Source of the DNA: Juglans regia
Lineage: Eukaryota > Streptophyta > Magnoliopsida > Fagales > Juglandaceae
NCBI RefSeq assembly: GCF_001411555.2
Contig: NC_049907.1
Span: 5,278,243-5,342,242, forward strand
Direction: 5' to 3'
DNA length: 64,000 bases
Shown in pieces: positions 26,201 to 37,254 of this stretch. The translations under genes and the position numbers were made by a program. Below the pieces are notes generated by a model. The model was not told the origin of the DNA. It did not search any database and saw nothing but the letters and a program-made list of their open reading frames with translations. The stretch's first letter is position 1. Every line of letters begins with the position of its first letter.

Positions 26201-29200
26201 GATGTAGATAGGTAACATGCATATGAATCTTGAAGTTGCTCTTCAGGAACTGTCTCAAATGTTTGTCGGAAAATTTTCTCATATCCACCTTCTGCTAGGA
26301 CCTTTGTTCCCTGTGCAATTCTTCCCATAGCAGCATCAGCAAAACTAGGGCTGGTTTTCACTATTTTAATGCAAAAGGAGGTGACTTTAATACTCAAAAC
26401 AAAAATAAAAGATAAGCTTTTACTAATAATTGCATGCATGAAAAATGGGAAACGGTTTTGAAAATTTGATGAAAATAATAACAAAATACCATAAACAATC
26501 AATATAAAAAGAAAAAACAATCAATATAAAAATAAAAAGAGGGAGACAAGAATCGTCACTTTCTTTCAATAACAAGATCATGTTAACAATTCCACATTCC
26601 ATCCTTATAATGAAACAAAAAAGAAGATACTTCGATTTGGCAGAAAAAATGCGTATAGATGGCTGGGTCACATTCAAACGGAACCAGTACATGGACCAAT
26701 GTTACACTTACTAGTACGGCTGAAGTAGATGGACCAAGATTTTAAGATGCATAGTGGTCTAAAATCCCAACTACAGATGTCTGCCCAAATCGAACATTGA
26801 CCAAAACCATTGATCTACATAGGGGTGATAAATGGTCCGGTCGGACCAATCGGACCGACCGTTTCGGTCCGGACCAGACCGGACCGGACAGAGACTGAGA
26901 CAGGTCGGTCTCGGTCCACATTTTAGAGGATCAAAAAGTTTCGGTCCGGTCCATGATCCAGGATTTTTCCGGACCGGACCTAATGAAAAATAAAAATATA
27001 TATATTTTTATATAATAATTGTACAATTAACAATATAAAATTTTAAATATGTTATTAATAGTTGTTAATATTCTATAAATTAACAATATTTTATATATTT
27101 CTTCATCTAACCTATCACTATTAACAATATAAAATTTTAAATATGTTATTAACACTTGTTAATATTCTATGAATTAACTAATAATAATATCAATTAGTTA
27201 ATTATATAGTAATTATATAAATTAATAATATAATTTTCATCTAATTTATTATCATTGACCATATAAAATATTTTTTTATTGAGTTTGTTACATAATCCAC
27301 ATTAATAAGTCACTTAATTTAATTTAGTATTTTAAATAAATTTTTTTTATTAATTATTTAAAAAAAGAAAAAAAAATTAGGTCAGATGGACCGACCGAAC
27401 CAATAACTATTGGTCTAGTCCGGTCCCTTTGGATGTTCGGTCCTGAAAAATGATGGACCATCGCCGGACCGGACCATTTGCACCCCTAGATCTACATGAA
27501 GTTATTAAAAATTTATTAACATAAAAAAGTTACAAATAGAAGGCAAGGATTTCCACGGCTAGTGTACAAAAGTGCAAGACAACATGAGCAGTGACTGCAT
27601 GGTAGAAAGATTTAACCTTTTTTGGGAAGAATCCAATGTATTTCATCCTCCCCCCACCTCTCACAGTTACGGAATATACTCAATGAAATAATGAACAGAT
27701 ATCTTTCACCTCCTAATCATTTGCTAATAGGATAAAAATAATATTCTACAGTGGTCTGTTGTCAGAAACCTATATAAGTTCTGCACTTCCGCTACATAAG
27801 CTCCTGAAGCTTGAAATACAAGACCAAACAGAGAATAATACCTTCCAAATCTGGTTTCTGCATCAATTATTTGTAACGCCCCAAAGGAAGACCCAAACCA
27901 CATGATCTATACTCCAAAAAGACTAGTCAATGATACAATTAGAGTCCCATTGGAACTTTATAAAGAGCAAAATCTTCTCATTCCCAAGCAATGTGAGATC
28001 TCATACACTACCTACCCTTATCCTCTCATATAGGGTATCATAATATCATAACAAAATTTAATCTCCAACCCATATCCCACCTCAAAACCGACACAAGAAG
28101 AAAAATCCTCCTAACCCTTCTAATGTTTTTTTTTTTTTTTTTTTCTCTAACAAGTAAAGTTGAATAAGGTGAGCATTAATCAGCATCACCTTGACTCAAA
28201 CCAGAGACCTCCAATGTGTTAGCCCTTTCTCATCTATGCTCCCAACACCAAAAAGCCTACCAACCACATTGAAGACCATCAACCCCACATACTACCAAAT
28301 TTAGCATCCACCACCATTCACCACAGAGCCTCCCATATCTGAACCAAGTGTTACCTATTTCAACAACATCAAGTAAGAAATCCTGCTTACTTCAATATTT
28401 ATAATGCTAGAGGGGAGGGAATTGATGGGAGACACCTCAAAGGAGGTATTATTGAGAAAGAGTTCGGTTGTGACTAAACTGGAGAGGGTGTTGTTGATGG
28501 AGGAGACTTCGTGGCAACAAAAATCCAGGGCCCTTTGGCTAAAAGAAGGTGATAAATGCACAAAGTTCTTCCATAAAGTGGCTAATTCACATAAGCACAA
28601 CAATGCTATTGAGACACTTCACTCAAATACTCAAGTGCTCTCTTCCCCCTCTGAAATATAAAAATCTTGTGCATTATTATGAGAACCTTCTCACATAACC
28701 GGCCTGTTGGAGGCCAAAGCTTGAGAATTTGTTATTTGAGTCTATTGATTCGCATAGTGTAAGTTGGTTGGAAAGACCTTTTGACAAAGAAGAGATTTAT
28801 TAGGTCATTCATGGTATGGCCAAGGACAATGGTACTTTGCAAGCTTATCATAGGTATGGCCAAGAACCAAATAAGAGACGTGAGATTATCATAAGTTGTG
28901 GGAGGGAGTTCTAGGTATTCTTTGCAAGCTTGACAAGGAAAAGACATATGATAATGTGAATTGGGAATTTCTTTTATACTTGCTCGGGAGGTGTGGCTTT
29001 GGTGAGAGGTGGATTTCATGGATTCGACATTGTGTTTCTACCGCTCACTTCTCAATGCTAGTTAATGGCACCTCTGCTGGATTTTTTAACAGTTCTTGTG
29101 GATTGCGGGCAAGGGGATCCATTATCTCCTCTTCTTTTTGTTATTGTCATGGAGGCACTTGGCCGGATGGTGAAGGCTATTGTTAGAGGAGGTTTTCTAT

Positions 29201-32200
29201 CCAGATTTTCGGTGGGTAATGGTACTAATGGCTCTATCATAATCTCACATCTCTTATTTGCAGATGATACTCTCTTTTTTTGTGAAGCGGATCATGGCCA
29301 GATTCAAATTTTACGAGCACTTTTGTTATGATTTGAAGCTGTGTCAAGGCCTAAGGTGAACCTTGGTAAGTCCAAGATGGTTGCGGTGGGTGTGGTGCCC
29401 AGTATCAACAGCCTGGCGAGCCTTCTGGATTGCAAAGTATCTTCTTTGCCTATGAAATATTTAGGCCTCCCGTTGGGGGTGACTTTTATCTTGCCCCTGG
29501 ACTCCAGATAAAGACAAAGCCAATCAAGAACACACCTTTATTTTCTCACCCACACAGTCTCCAGTTCCTTCTCTTTTTGAAACACTATCACTCTCTCTCT
29601 GTTTTCATTCAATGTCTCCCTCTCATGCTCCTCTCATGAATCTCTCTCCCTCCCGCTTTCTCCTCACAAGAGAGGTGAACCGATAGAACAACTTTATCCC
29701 TCGGTACCAAAAACAACTCCCGAGCTAACACCTATATTGCTGCACCAAAAACAGCTCTCAAGCTAACACCTATATTGCTGCACCAAAAACAGCTCTCAAG
29801 CTCACACCTATATGCCGCTGAAGACCAGTCACTTTTCAACCTCACACTATCTCTCGCCCGCCTCTACACCTAAAGCATGTAAGCTTCCTTCCTCAAAATC
29901 TCTCCCTCTCTCACTGTCTCACACACACTCTCCCCCTGCTCTTCTTCACACACTCTCTCTCTTTCGCCCTTTATAACTCACTGTTTTCATCTCCTTGACC
30001 ACTCGCTGACACCCAATTGTAACCCAGCTACACATCAACCACCATTGCACATAGACATTGCTTTAAGGCGAAAAAGTCTTCTTTTCATACTTTGGACAGA
30101 CACCAGCAGAAGCCCACACCTTAACACCAGATAAAACCAATCACTAGCATTTTTTTTTTTGATAACCGATCACTAGCTACAGCATCTTCATCTTGTTGCC
30201 ATATATCTCTCAGGACACACCCTCTCTCCCTCAGTATGACACACTCACTCACTCTATCTACGTCTCTTTGTTTGTGTACATGCGTTAAAGCCTCTCTCTT
30301 ATAAATAGTCTAAGGCTTGATAGAAGTCACTTGGCATGTTTAGGGCTGTAATTGAGCCGAGCAGAGCCGGTCTTTGGCTTGCCGAGCTCGGCTTGACTAA
30401 AAATACCCAAGCCCGAGCTATTTAACACTTGTTCGAGTTCGACTCGGTAAGCTAAACTCTCAACTCGAGCTCGATTCAAGTTGTTTATTTTTTTTATTTT
30501 TTGAATAAGATTTAATAATTAATAAATTAGATAAATAAAAAATCTAAGATTGAATTTATACAACTAACAAGTAGAATATCTCTTGAATTATAAGATTTTA
30601 TAAATAATTAATATGTAGCTAGTTGATATTTATCCATAATAACAATATATTATATGCCGTACATAAATCATTAGTACAGTTCCCAAATACTAGTATATGA
30701 AATTATTAAATTTTATCGACTAAATATTGTACAAATTATAAACTATAGCTATAAAGCATATTCAATATATAGGTATAAGTAATTAGGTTACATATTATAT
30801 ATTTAATTATAAAATTTCTATGCTTATATTATTAGCTAATACATATATATATGTATATATACATAGGTGTATATATATATTTATCAATATATGAATGAAC
30901 TTTAATCGAGTTGAACTAACGAGTTGACTCGGGCATAAACGAGCGGGCCCTAAAGAGCCCGAGTTGAGTCGAGTCAAGTATGTGTCATTTACTAATCGAG
31001 TGGATATTTGCTTTCACAGTTGAGTTTTTTTTTTCACAAGTCGAATTCGATTCGAGTTTAACCTGGCGAGTACCGAGCGGGTTATCGAACAAACTGGTTC
31101 ATTTACAGCCCTAGGCATGTTGGTAATATGAGTCACGAGCTGATGTTCAAATAAGGGGTGTTACGTTTTGATGATAAGATGTGAGAAGGAAATCTGCTTT
31201 TAAGCGTCACGGGTGGCTCTAATGGGAGGATAAATTATTTGGGTATTTTGGATGTTGCAGGTACTCAGTTTTAATGGAAAAATTGCTCAAGTTATGGGTA
31301 GCCCATAAAGTGAAATTTCAGTATTTTTTAAATGGATAGTTTGTGCTTATCAATAAATAAATAAATTGATAGTATGCAACTAATTAGAAACTGTTGCTAG
31401 AGCTAAGAGGTAAGTAGAATGATCATACCCTTATGTGTGTGGTAAACATTATGGAGACGTTTGGATTTGAAGATGACTTGAGATGAGTTGAGATGAATTG
31501 TAAATAGTAATGAGATGAGTTGTGAATGATAATAAGATTTGTGAGTTAAAGTTGCTGAATAGTAATAAATAGTAGTGAGATGAGTTAAGATGAGTTGAGA
31601 TGAGCTGTGAATACAAACGTCTCCTATGTCTTGCTTGAAAAGTGTTGTTTAATTATTATGCTATGTAAAGCCCTTCATTGGAAGTCCCTTTTTATGTACC
31701 TATGTTGTGATGAAAGTAATTTATGGATGCCATGACATGAGGAATTGTATTTGCTATGATGCTATGCCTACTATGCCATGTTGTCACTTATGAATGTTAT
31801 GCATACAAATATATGTCATATCATGATTGATGTGATGTCATGCCATGCCATGCATTTAAGGTACGAATTATAAAAGCCCTAGGAGTTGGCTCAAGTGGTA
31901 AGAGCCTTGATCGTGGTGGTATGCTCCCTCCAGGTCTAAGGTACGAACCCTTGGCTGCAAAACATTTCTAGGGGCCATCAGATTGGGCAAATTTTTTCTT
32001 GAATTACCCAAGGGCTAAGATGCACCTACGGGGGAAACTCCTTGATGCGGGCCTGTGCACCCCGGGATTAGTCGGGACTTTGTTTTGGGCACCTGGTGCC
32101 AATAAAAAAGATACGAATTATGGCATAACATGTTGTATATACTTAAGTCTTACATGTATATTACAATGCATTTTGTCTTCACATGTATTGTGGAAGACTT

Positions 32201-34518
32201 AGAAGATGAGATAAAAGAGGCTTCATGTGGACAATGCATGAAGCTTTAAAGAATGGGCATAAGACATGCATAACACAAATGCAAAGTTATAGGTGGATGT
32301 GCAAGCCGCACTGAATGACGTTTTCATGATGATGAGATCCACCAGAGTAAGTTAAGGGCAATGAAGCCATCTCCCTTGTTCGCACAAGAAATAGGAACAA
32401 AGATGAAAGTTATGAACAAGTAAAGCGGTCCCCCCCGTAATCACATGGGGTGGGACCGAAAATGAACAAGTTAAGCAGTTCCCCTTCTGGTCATAGGCAA
32501 TGGGACTAGTGCACAAAGAAAAGTATGTTTCCACTATGTGAGTGGAAGAACAAGTTTAATTAGTCATGCATATAACATGCTGATTTCTTAGTCTGATTGT
32601 TTATTTCAGTGATCCTGAAAATTTAAATAAATGAGGTAATTTTTAGTATGTTGGATCTCTTATTTGACACAAGTTTCATGTTTTAGTAGCATTCCTATAC
32701 CTATGGGAAGGGAGGTGTTATATTTTGGGTCAATAATTTCAACAATTTTGTAAAGGGGTGGTATACTTTTTATCAGTAGAAAGGGATGTTATATTGGACC
32801 AACCTGTAAGTAACACTTCAAATGATCTCATTGACAAAGAATTACTATTTGCATTCAGGTAATGAACAGTTGAAAAGTTACTTTTAGACTTGCTGCATAT
32901 AAACACAAAGTTTAGTATCGATGTTTATATATTTGGAACCACAGAAGAGAGAATTTGGCAATGTAAAGGCCGTAATTAATCATATTGGACTCCCCAAATG
33001 ACCACCATTATTCAGAACTCCAAAGTTTGACAACCATTTCCCAAAAAAGTCATAGGTTGATTAACCCTTCTTCATTCTTGGACCTCATTTCTTAATATCA
33101 ACTCTTCCACTGAAATCTGTTCTCCAAAAACTTTAAGACAGCACCAGACATGCATCTGGAAACATATTACATCTCACTGTGTACACCTAATAGATATGAG
33201 AATTTATTATTTCTTTTGATTGCAGATATTTTTCATGCTTCTTGAAACATATCAAAACTAACTGTGTATACCTAAAAAAATAAAAAATTATTATTTCTTA
33301 TGATTGCAGATATATTTCGTGATTGGTACGATCCACAGTTCTAATGCATCCAAAGAGATAAACATATATGCATAACCAATAACCATGTGCAACACCTTCT
33401 ATCGCTTTCAAAAAACTCGTTTCTTTTTTCACAAGACTATTTCTTTCTTCAATGACGAAAACATAAGGAAAAGGCTTCCTCTTCACTTTCAACTTCCTGT
33501 TCATTTATGTGGATAACATTTGCCAGCCACTTTTGTGAGTGATCTTCCACATAACTCCAATGACTAGCATTTTCATTATTTTCCTGTATTTTCCTTTCAC
33601 AACGGAAATAAAATACCCAATATTCTGAATCATTTTCTATACCATATTACAATCTTTGTAACAAGCCCCCAAATCCCATTATCATGAAACAAGCAAACCA
33701 ATTCCAATAAAGTTCACTCACTTAAGGAACCCAGACACATCAACGAATAGAACAGAATTCAAAGTTTCTGGCCCTTCAGTTCATACACAGATTCAAATTT
33801 CCAATGAACGAAAATCTTAGGGCACAACATCTACACGCAGGGAAAGAAACAGAAAGTTACAAAATAAAAGACGAAACCAGATATCCAACCGAAACTAAAT
33901 AATCAAACAACTTAACCATGCAGCTAATTCAACACAGAATCAAAGAGAACATCTTCATAATAGATAGAAATTATTCAAATCCCACATAGAATTGAACAAA
34001 ACCCTTAAAAACTTACAGTGTTGCCAAGTGTTTCCAGCGAGATCCTCAGCTTTCTTAGTGGCTTCCCCAACCTTCTTTCCCCATCTTCCCAGCACGTTCC
34101 GTACAGAGTCCATCGAATCTGCCCAAAAAAAAAATAAAAGATATCAAATGATTCACGTAGATGAATCCAGTAACTATACGCAAAGAAGAGAGAATAGTTT
34201 ACCCTTGAACGAAAATGACGACGAGGATGCAGGGGAAGGAGAAACGTAGGGGTTGTTGGATCCGCGGGGGGACGACATAGCGGACGATTCCGTCACCAAT
34301 TCGGGGCTCCAATGCACCGATTTCCTGGAAGCCGTAGGGGTCGTCGATGGCTCGGTCTGAGTCTGAATCTCATTTTGAGACTCCGATGCCATAACGAAAC
34401 TCGTCCACTTGCCGTCCCCATTCGGGGAGTGAGACGTCTCTTTCGGATCAGACTTTGGATTCGGGTCCTGTATCGGAGTTTGCGAAGATTGCTCAGTCTC
34501 CGACTTGGGCTGCTCCAT
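17270..34518 (-). CDS. GEM: GEM-like protein (GRAM domain), GLABRA2 expression modulator type; four exons over 17.2 kb
   Basis: Exons, read on the minus strand: 34518-34203 (starts [10 protein letters not shown]), 34118-34017, 26360-26089 and 17461-17270 (ends at TGA). All junctions are GT-AG and frames join exactly, giving 293 residues, close to the family size of about 300. A Ser/Pro/Thr-rich N-terminus with NPYVSPSP is followed by [20 protein letters not shown] (residues 113-132), the [15 protein letters not shown] block (143-157) and a GRAM domain at about 168-283, including [20 protein letters not shown] and [15 protein letters not shown]. These blocks match Arabidopsis GEM better than FIP1/GEM-like 1. 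GEM is known to bind CDT1 and TTG1 and to repress GL2 and CPC in root epidermal patterning; the same role here is inference. The reading frame is undamaged, yet introns 2 (7.7 kb) and 3 (8.6 kb) are full of transposons. Intron 1 is 84 bp. Confidence 0.92.
18560..19980 (+). mobile_element. 5'-truncated L1-type LINE fragment
   Basis: Begins inside the reverse transcriptase, after the catalytic palm, where sequence parallels '[11 protein letters not shown]' and '[16 protein letters not shown]' of the larger LINE at 24390-24530. It continues through the thumb region (FRTFLWGEM..., near 18880) and the C-terminal zf-RVT region ('VPSKVAF' near 19566), ending in a poly(A) run at 19969-19980. Several frameshifts and stops separate the pieces. 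No target duplication was found. It looks like an old 5'-truncated retrocopy. Confidence 0.8.
20352..20369. repeat. Target-site duplication of the LINE, left copy
   Basis: AAGCTATTAATCGAGATG, identical to 25975-25992 at the other side of the LINE. Confidence 0.95.
20370..25974 (+). mobile_element. Near full-length L1-type LINE with 18-bp target duplication
   Basis: A 5.6-kb non-LTR retrotransposon bounded by perfect duplications AAGCTATTAATCGAGATG at 20352-20369 and 25975-25992, with an A-rich tail before the right copy. ORF1-like sequence lies at 20692-22240, broken by a frameshift between two frames. The endonuclease runs from about 22260 ([15 protein letters not shown]) through [12 protein letters not shown] near 22663 to [10 protein letters not shown] near 22900. 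Reverse transcriptase covers about 23540-24640 with [34 protein letters not shown] and catalytic FADD near 24290. The zf-RVT region is at about 25370-25830. At least five frame changes and several stops make it inactive. It lies in GEM-like intron 3, antisense to the gene. Confidence 0.93.
25975..25992. repeat. Target-site duplication of the LINE, right copy
   Basis: AAGCTATTAATCGAGATG directly after the A-rich tail; identical to 20352-20369. Confidence 0.95.
26820..27488. mobile_element. hAT-type MITE, copy 2
   Basis: A 669-bp element with terminal inverted repeats: left TAGGGGTGATAAATGGTCCG, right (reversed) TAGGGGTGCAAATGGTCCGG. It is flanked by a perfect 8-bp duplication GATCTACA at 26812-26819 and 27489-27496. 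It is a close relative of 5827-6460, sharing the GGTCCGGTCC-rich ends and the same AT-rich interior in the same order. No coding capacity. Confidence 0.93.
27868..28085. repeat. Probable LTR-retrotransposon terminal fragment
   Basis: Starts 'tgtaacgccccaaaggaag', the style of start seen in many plant LTRs, and continues with 'caatgtgagatctcatacac' further in. A shorter related piece begins 'gcaacgccccaaggaag' near 43189. No partner LTR or duplication was found. Confidence 0.35.
28122..28260 (-). repeat. Possible SINE-like fragment with A tail
   Basis: A run of about 20 T at 28125-28144 is the reverse complement of a poly(A) tail. On the minus strand the tail is preceded by GGTTTGAGTCAAG, similar to a box B. 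Box A is not convincing and no duplication was found. Confidence 0.3.
28400..29487 (+). mobile_element. LINE reverse-transcriptase fragment, rearranged
   Basis: Parallels the large LINE from about 23170 to 24510. It includes a [10 protein letters not shown] block near 28560, [14 protein letters not shown] near 28960, [11 protein letters not shown] near 29110 and catalytic FADD near 29260. The segment corresponding to 23440-23960 is mostly missing or scrambled (28700-28900). It ends abruptly near 29487 without an A tail. Antisense to the host gene, in intron 2. Confidence 0.85.
29488..29708. other. Pyrimidine-rich noncoding segment
   Basis: CT-rich sequence with short 'ctctctccc' runs between the LINE fragment and the tandem repeat; it continues in similar style to about 30320. 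No function recognised. Confidence 0.35.
29709..29815. repeat. 38-bp tandem repeat, about 2.5 copies
   Basis: The unit starting CTAACACCTATATTGCTGCA begins at 29725 and 29763, with a partial, slightly changed copy at 29801. A degenerate part precedes the first full unit. Confidence 0.85.
30341..31113. mobile_element. hAT-like nonautonomous element with perfect 8-bp duplication
   Basis: A 773-bp element starting TAGGGCTGTAATTGAGCC and ending GGTTCATTTACAGCCCTA, which reversed is TAGGGCTGTAAATGAACC. Flanks are GGCATGTT at 30333-30340 and 31114-31121, identical. Subterminal regions are rich in GAGTTCGA / CTCGAGT-like motifs on both sides around an AT-rich centre. No transposase. Confidence 0.92.
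31451..31623. mobile_element. Small MITE with GGAGACGTTTG termini
   Basis: A 173-bp element starting GGAGACGTTTGGATTTGAAG; the right end read in reverse starts GGAGACGTTTGTATTCACAG. The interior is made of degenerate 'gagatgagttgagatga' units. The adjoining TAT on each side may be a 3-bp duplication. It belongs to the 'GTTTGG / GAGATGAGTT' family that recurs through the window. Confidence 0.75.
31872..32111 (+). mobile_element. tRNA-derived SINE, copy 1
   Basis: A 240-bp element with a Pol III-type promoter: box A-like TTGGCTCAAGTGGTAAGAG near 31893 and a box B-like GGTACGAACCC near 31939. It ends in a short A-rich tail at 32101-32111. Flanked by TACGAATTAT at 31862-31871 and 32112-32121. 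The copy at 56041-56271 (minus) aligns along its whole length. Confidence 0.88.
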
Positions 34519-37254
34519 TCTCTGGGAGGCGCGTGGCGAGGGATCGTGGTTTTGGGTGCTGTCCTAATCTGGCTTTTTCGATAATGCAAGTTTACGCCTC
34601 GTTCGGGTTTGAGATTGTGAAAATTTGGACTAATAACAGCTGTGAGTGAGGACGATAATGCCCTTTTGCCTCGCTATTATTATCATTATTTCAGTTTAGG
34701 AATAAAGCCAACCACTCCTATAAAAAAGAGCATAACTGTATTTGGAATCTTTTATGCCGGTTTGGTTTGATAGATTATGTCATTTAATATCGTATAATCA
34801 TTATAATATTTTTAAATTTTTATATAAAATATAATAAATAATTTAATTTTTTTAATTTTAAAATAAAAATTATATTAAAAAATTATATTTTAACAATATT
34901 TTATTTAACTTTTAAATTTTATCTCATTTCATTTATATAACCAAACGAGATAAGTATCCAAGTTATCTCCGCTAGATTTTTTGAGATTTCCATTTTAGTT
35001 ATAGTCGTTAGAGCAGGCCGCAAACATGCTTAAAAATTATAGTAACAAATATATTAGTCCGAGAGTCTAAATTTTTTGACAAATTAAAAATTATGAAATC
35101 AAATTAAAAAAAAAAAAGAAATGTAAAAGCGTGGTAATAAGATTTTTCTTTTTCTCTCTGGTCATTTCGCTCTCAACCAAAACTCAACCAAAGATCCCAT
35201 CTTTTCCACTATCCGCGCGCTGGGGTTGGGCTTTGGCTTCTCCTATATGGCTTGTCCAGAAACTGTGCAACTCCTTTCTTTTCGATTTTTATTTTATTTG
35301 CTGTTCATAACAAGGAGAATTGTCGATCTATTGCTTTTCTAGAGTCCAGTGATCACCACACGCCCCACTACAAGACTCTCCAGTTGTCGATCTTTCAGAC
35401 GATCGAAGTAAAATGTCGAATAGAGCAGTGCATGCTTCACACGCGCGGACCGTCCACACGCCGCCACACTGAGGAGTTCCTATTGTTGCCACGTGCAGCA
35501 TTTTTGGGACCAGCAACCTTGGATTCTTTAGATCCGACCGACCTCGACTCCTAGAGTGGCGCGTGGCCTCCACATGTTGCCACAGTCCTTGACCATTGTC
35601 CTCCGGCGATTCGACGCATCTCCTGTTTGATATCTACCTATATTTTCGCTTCTCCTAACCAATGATCATGGGAAAGAGGTAGTAGAAGTCTCTTGTAGCT
35701 AGTCCAGACTAGCAAAATGTAGCACAAATCTCTTCACTAAGACATTCAGTCGTAGTATTAGAGTTCGTTTATCGAACTGTATCAAAATCATTTTAAGCGG
35801 CTTCCCCTTGTAAGAAATGGGTGACTATTCTAATAATAAATGGTGTGATCATTGAAGTGGCATAATAATAAACGGTGCGGTCATTGAAAGTTTGGAAAAA
35901 TTATAACGATTAGGTAATGATTAGATAAAAAAATTGAAAAATTAAAAATCTGAAATTAGTGCTTAGATGTTGAGATGAGATGATTTCAAAAGTTTGTAAA
36001 ACCAAACTAGACCTAAAGAATTCGATGATTAGGGACGGCTCAATATATTTTGTTGCCTAAGGCGACGATTAAGTACATGACGCTTTAAGTTAAAAATAAT
36101 AATAATATTTAAATATTAAATATTAAACTTTTTTGAAATGCTAAACAAATATTAATATTATTTTGATTAATAATATCTATAAGTACTATAACAATTTGAA
36201 AGAGAATCTAATTTTTCTGTAAATAGAGTATTATCCCTTATCCATATATATACTTCTTTTAGTACTTCATTATGAAAACAAATAAGGTCATCGATATGAA
36301 AATAAACATTATATTTTATAAAATATTCAAGAGTAATATATCATCATTTTACTACTTTTATTCCAATTTCACTATTGTCCAAAAATTTTGTACATTTTGA
36401 GTAAGATTGTTTTTAATAAAACTTCTATATTTACTGGTTTTTTTAACCAAAATTTACCATTTAAGATTGATTTTATTTTAGAAAAAAAAAAATTCCATCT
36501 TTTATGCTAGTCAATATTTTTTCTATAATTTATTTTTTAGGGTCATAATATATATTTTTTTCTATTGGGAGCCTACTCAAGGGGGGGGGGGGCCTTAGTT
36601 GCCTACCCCTTGAGCCGGCCTGTCGATGATGTATCCTTAAATTTCTCTATTTCTCATGAACATAAGCACGTACATACGTTTAATTCTCTCCAATTCTCAT
36701 GCAATAAAAAGAAAAAAAGGTACTCTCAACTCATAAATCCAATCTAAAAAAGAAAATTTTGAAACTCTAAATAATATTATTCTAGACGCGGGAGATGCTC
36801 TCAAAGTTATTAATGCTATCAAAGGTTCTGAAGCTCGCTAGAACAGCACAGGGATGCTGATCATAGACATCATACAAGTGCACAAAAAAAATAATTATTA
36901 GTGGGTTAAACATATGAAGAGGGATGCAAATATAGTTGCTCATGTTCTAGAAATAAATGCACTATACATTTCTGATGGGATTATTGATAAGGAAGAAATT
37001 CCTCGTTTTAAAACTTGATCTGTTTAAAAATAAAAACCTGGAAAGAAAATTTTGAACAGATTAGAATTAGGAACAGATTAGAATTAGCTTAAACTCATCT
37101 GAAGTGATTAAACAAATTGGGTTGATACTTGTTTATTTATTAGTAATAAATAATAAATGAGAAAGTGAGGAAAAAAATTCAAATAAATTTAAAATAGGAA
37201 GTTAAAGTGAACCTAATAAAAAATTAATATAAGTAATAGATTCAACTTATTTAG
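34519..37254. other. GEM-like upstream region and intergenic sequence
   Basis: The first few hundred bases should hold the GEM-like promoter and 5'UTR. 34747-34967 and about 35900-36015 are remnants of the 'GTTTGG' MITE family ('ggtttggtttgatagattat', 'taaaaccaaactagacct'). Short frames near 35252-35573 have no domain. A G homopolymer run of 12 lies near 36581-36592. No gene recognised. Confidence 0.45.

Larger units (their letters stand above)
26361..34016 (-). other. Intron 2 of the GEM-like gene (7.7 kb, transposon-rich)
   Basis: Bounded by a GT donor next to 34017 and an AATAG acceptor next to 26360. It contains a hAT MITE, an LTR-like fragment, a SINE-like A-tailed piece, a LINE fragment, a 38-bp tandem repeat, a second hAT-like element, a small MITE and a complete SINE, listed separately. 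The donor-proximal 1.9 kb (32122-34016) shows no recognisable element or gene. Confidence 0.85.

Noticed and set aside
31893..31950. A tRNA gene
   Set aside because: Box A and box B are present, but the sequence is part of a 240-bp repeated SINE with an A tail and target duplication and does not give a proper cloverleaf by eye.
35252..35573. Overlapping frames on both strands near 35.4 kb
   Set aside because: About 100 codons or fewer, no domain, opposite-strand shadows of each other.
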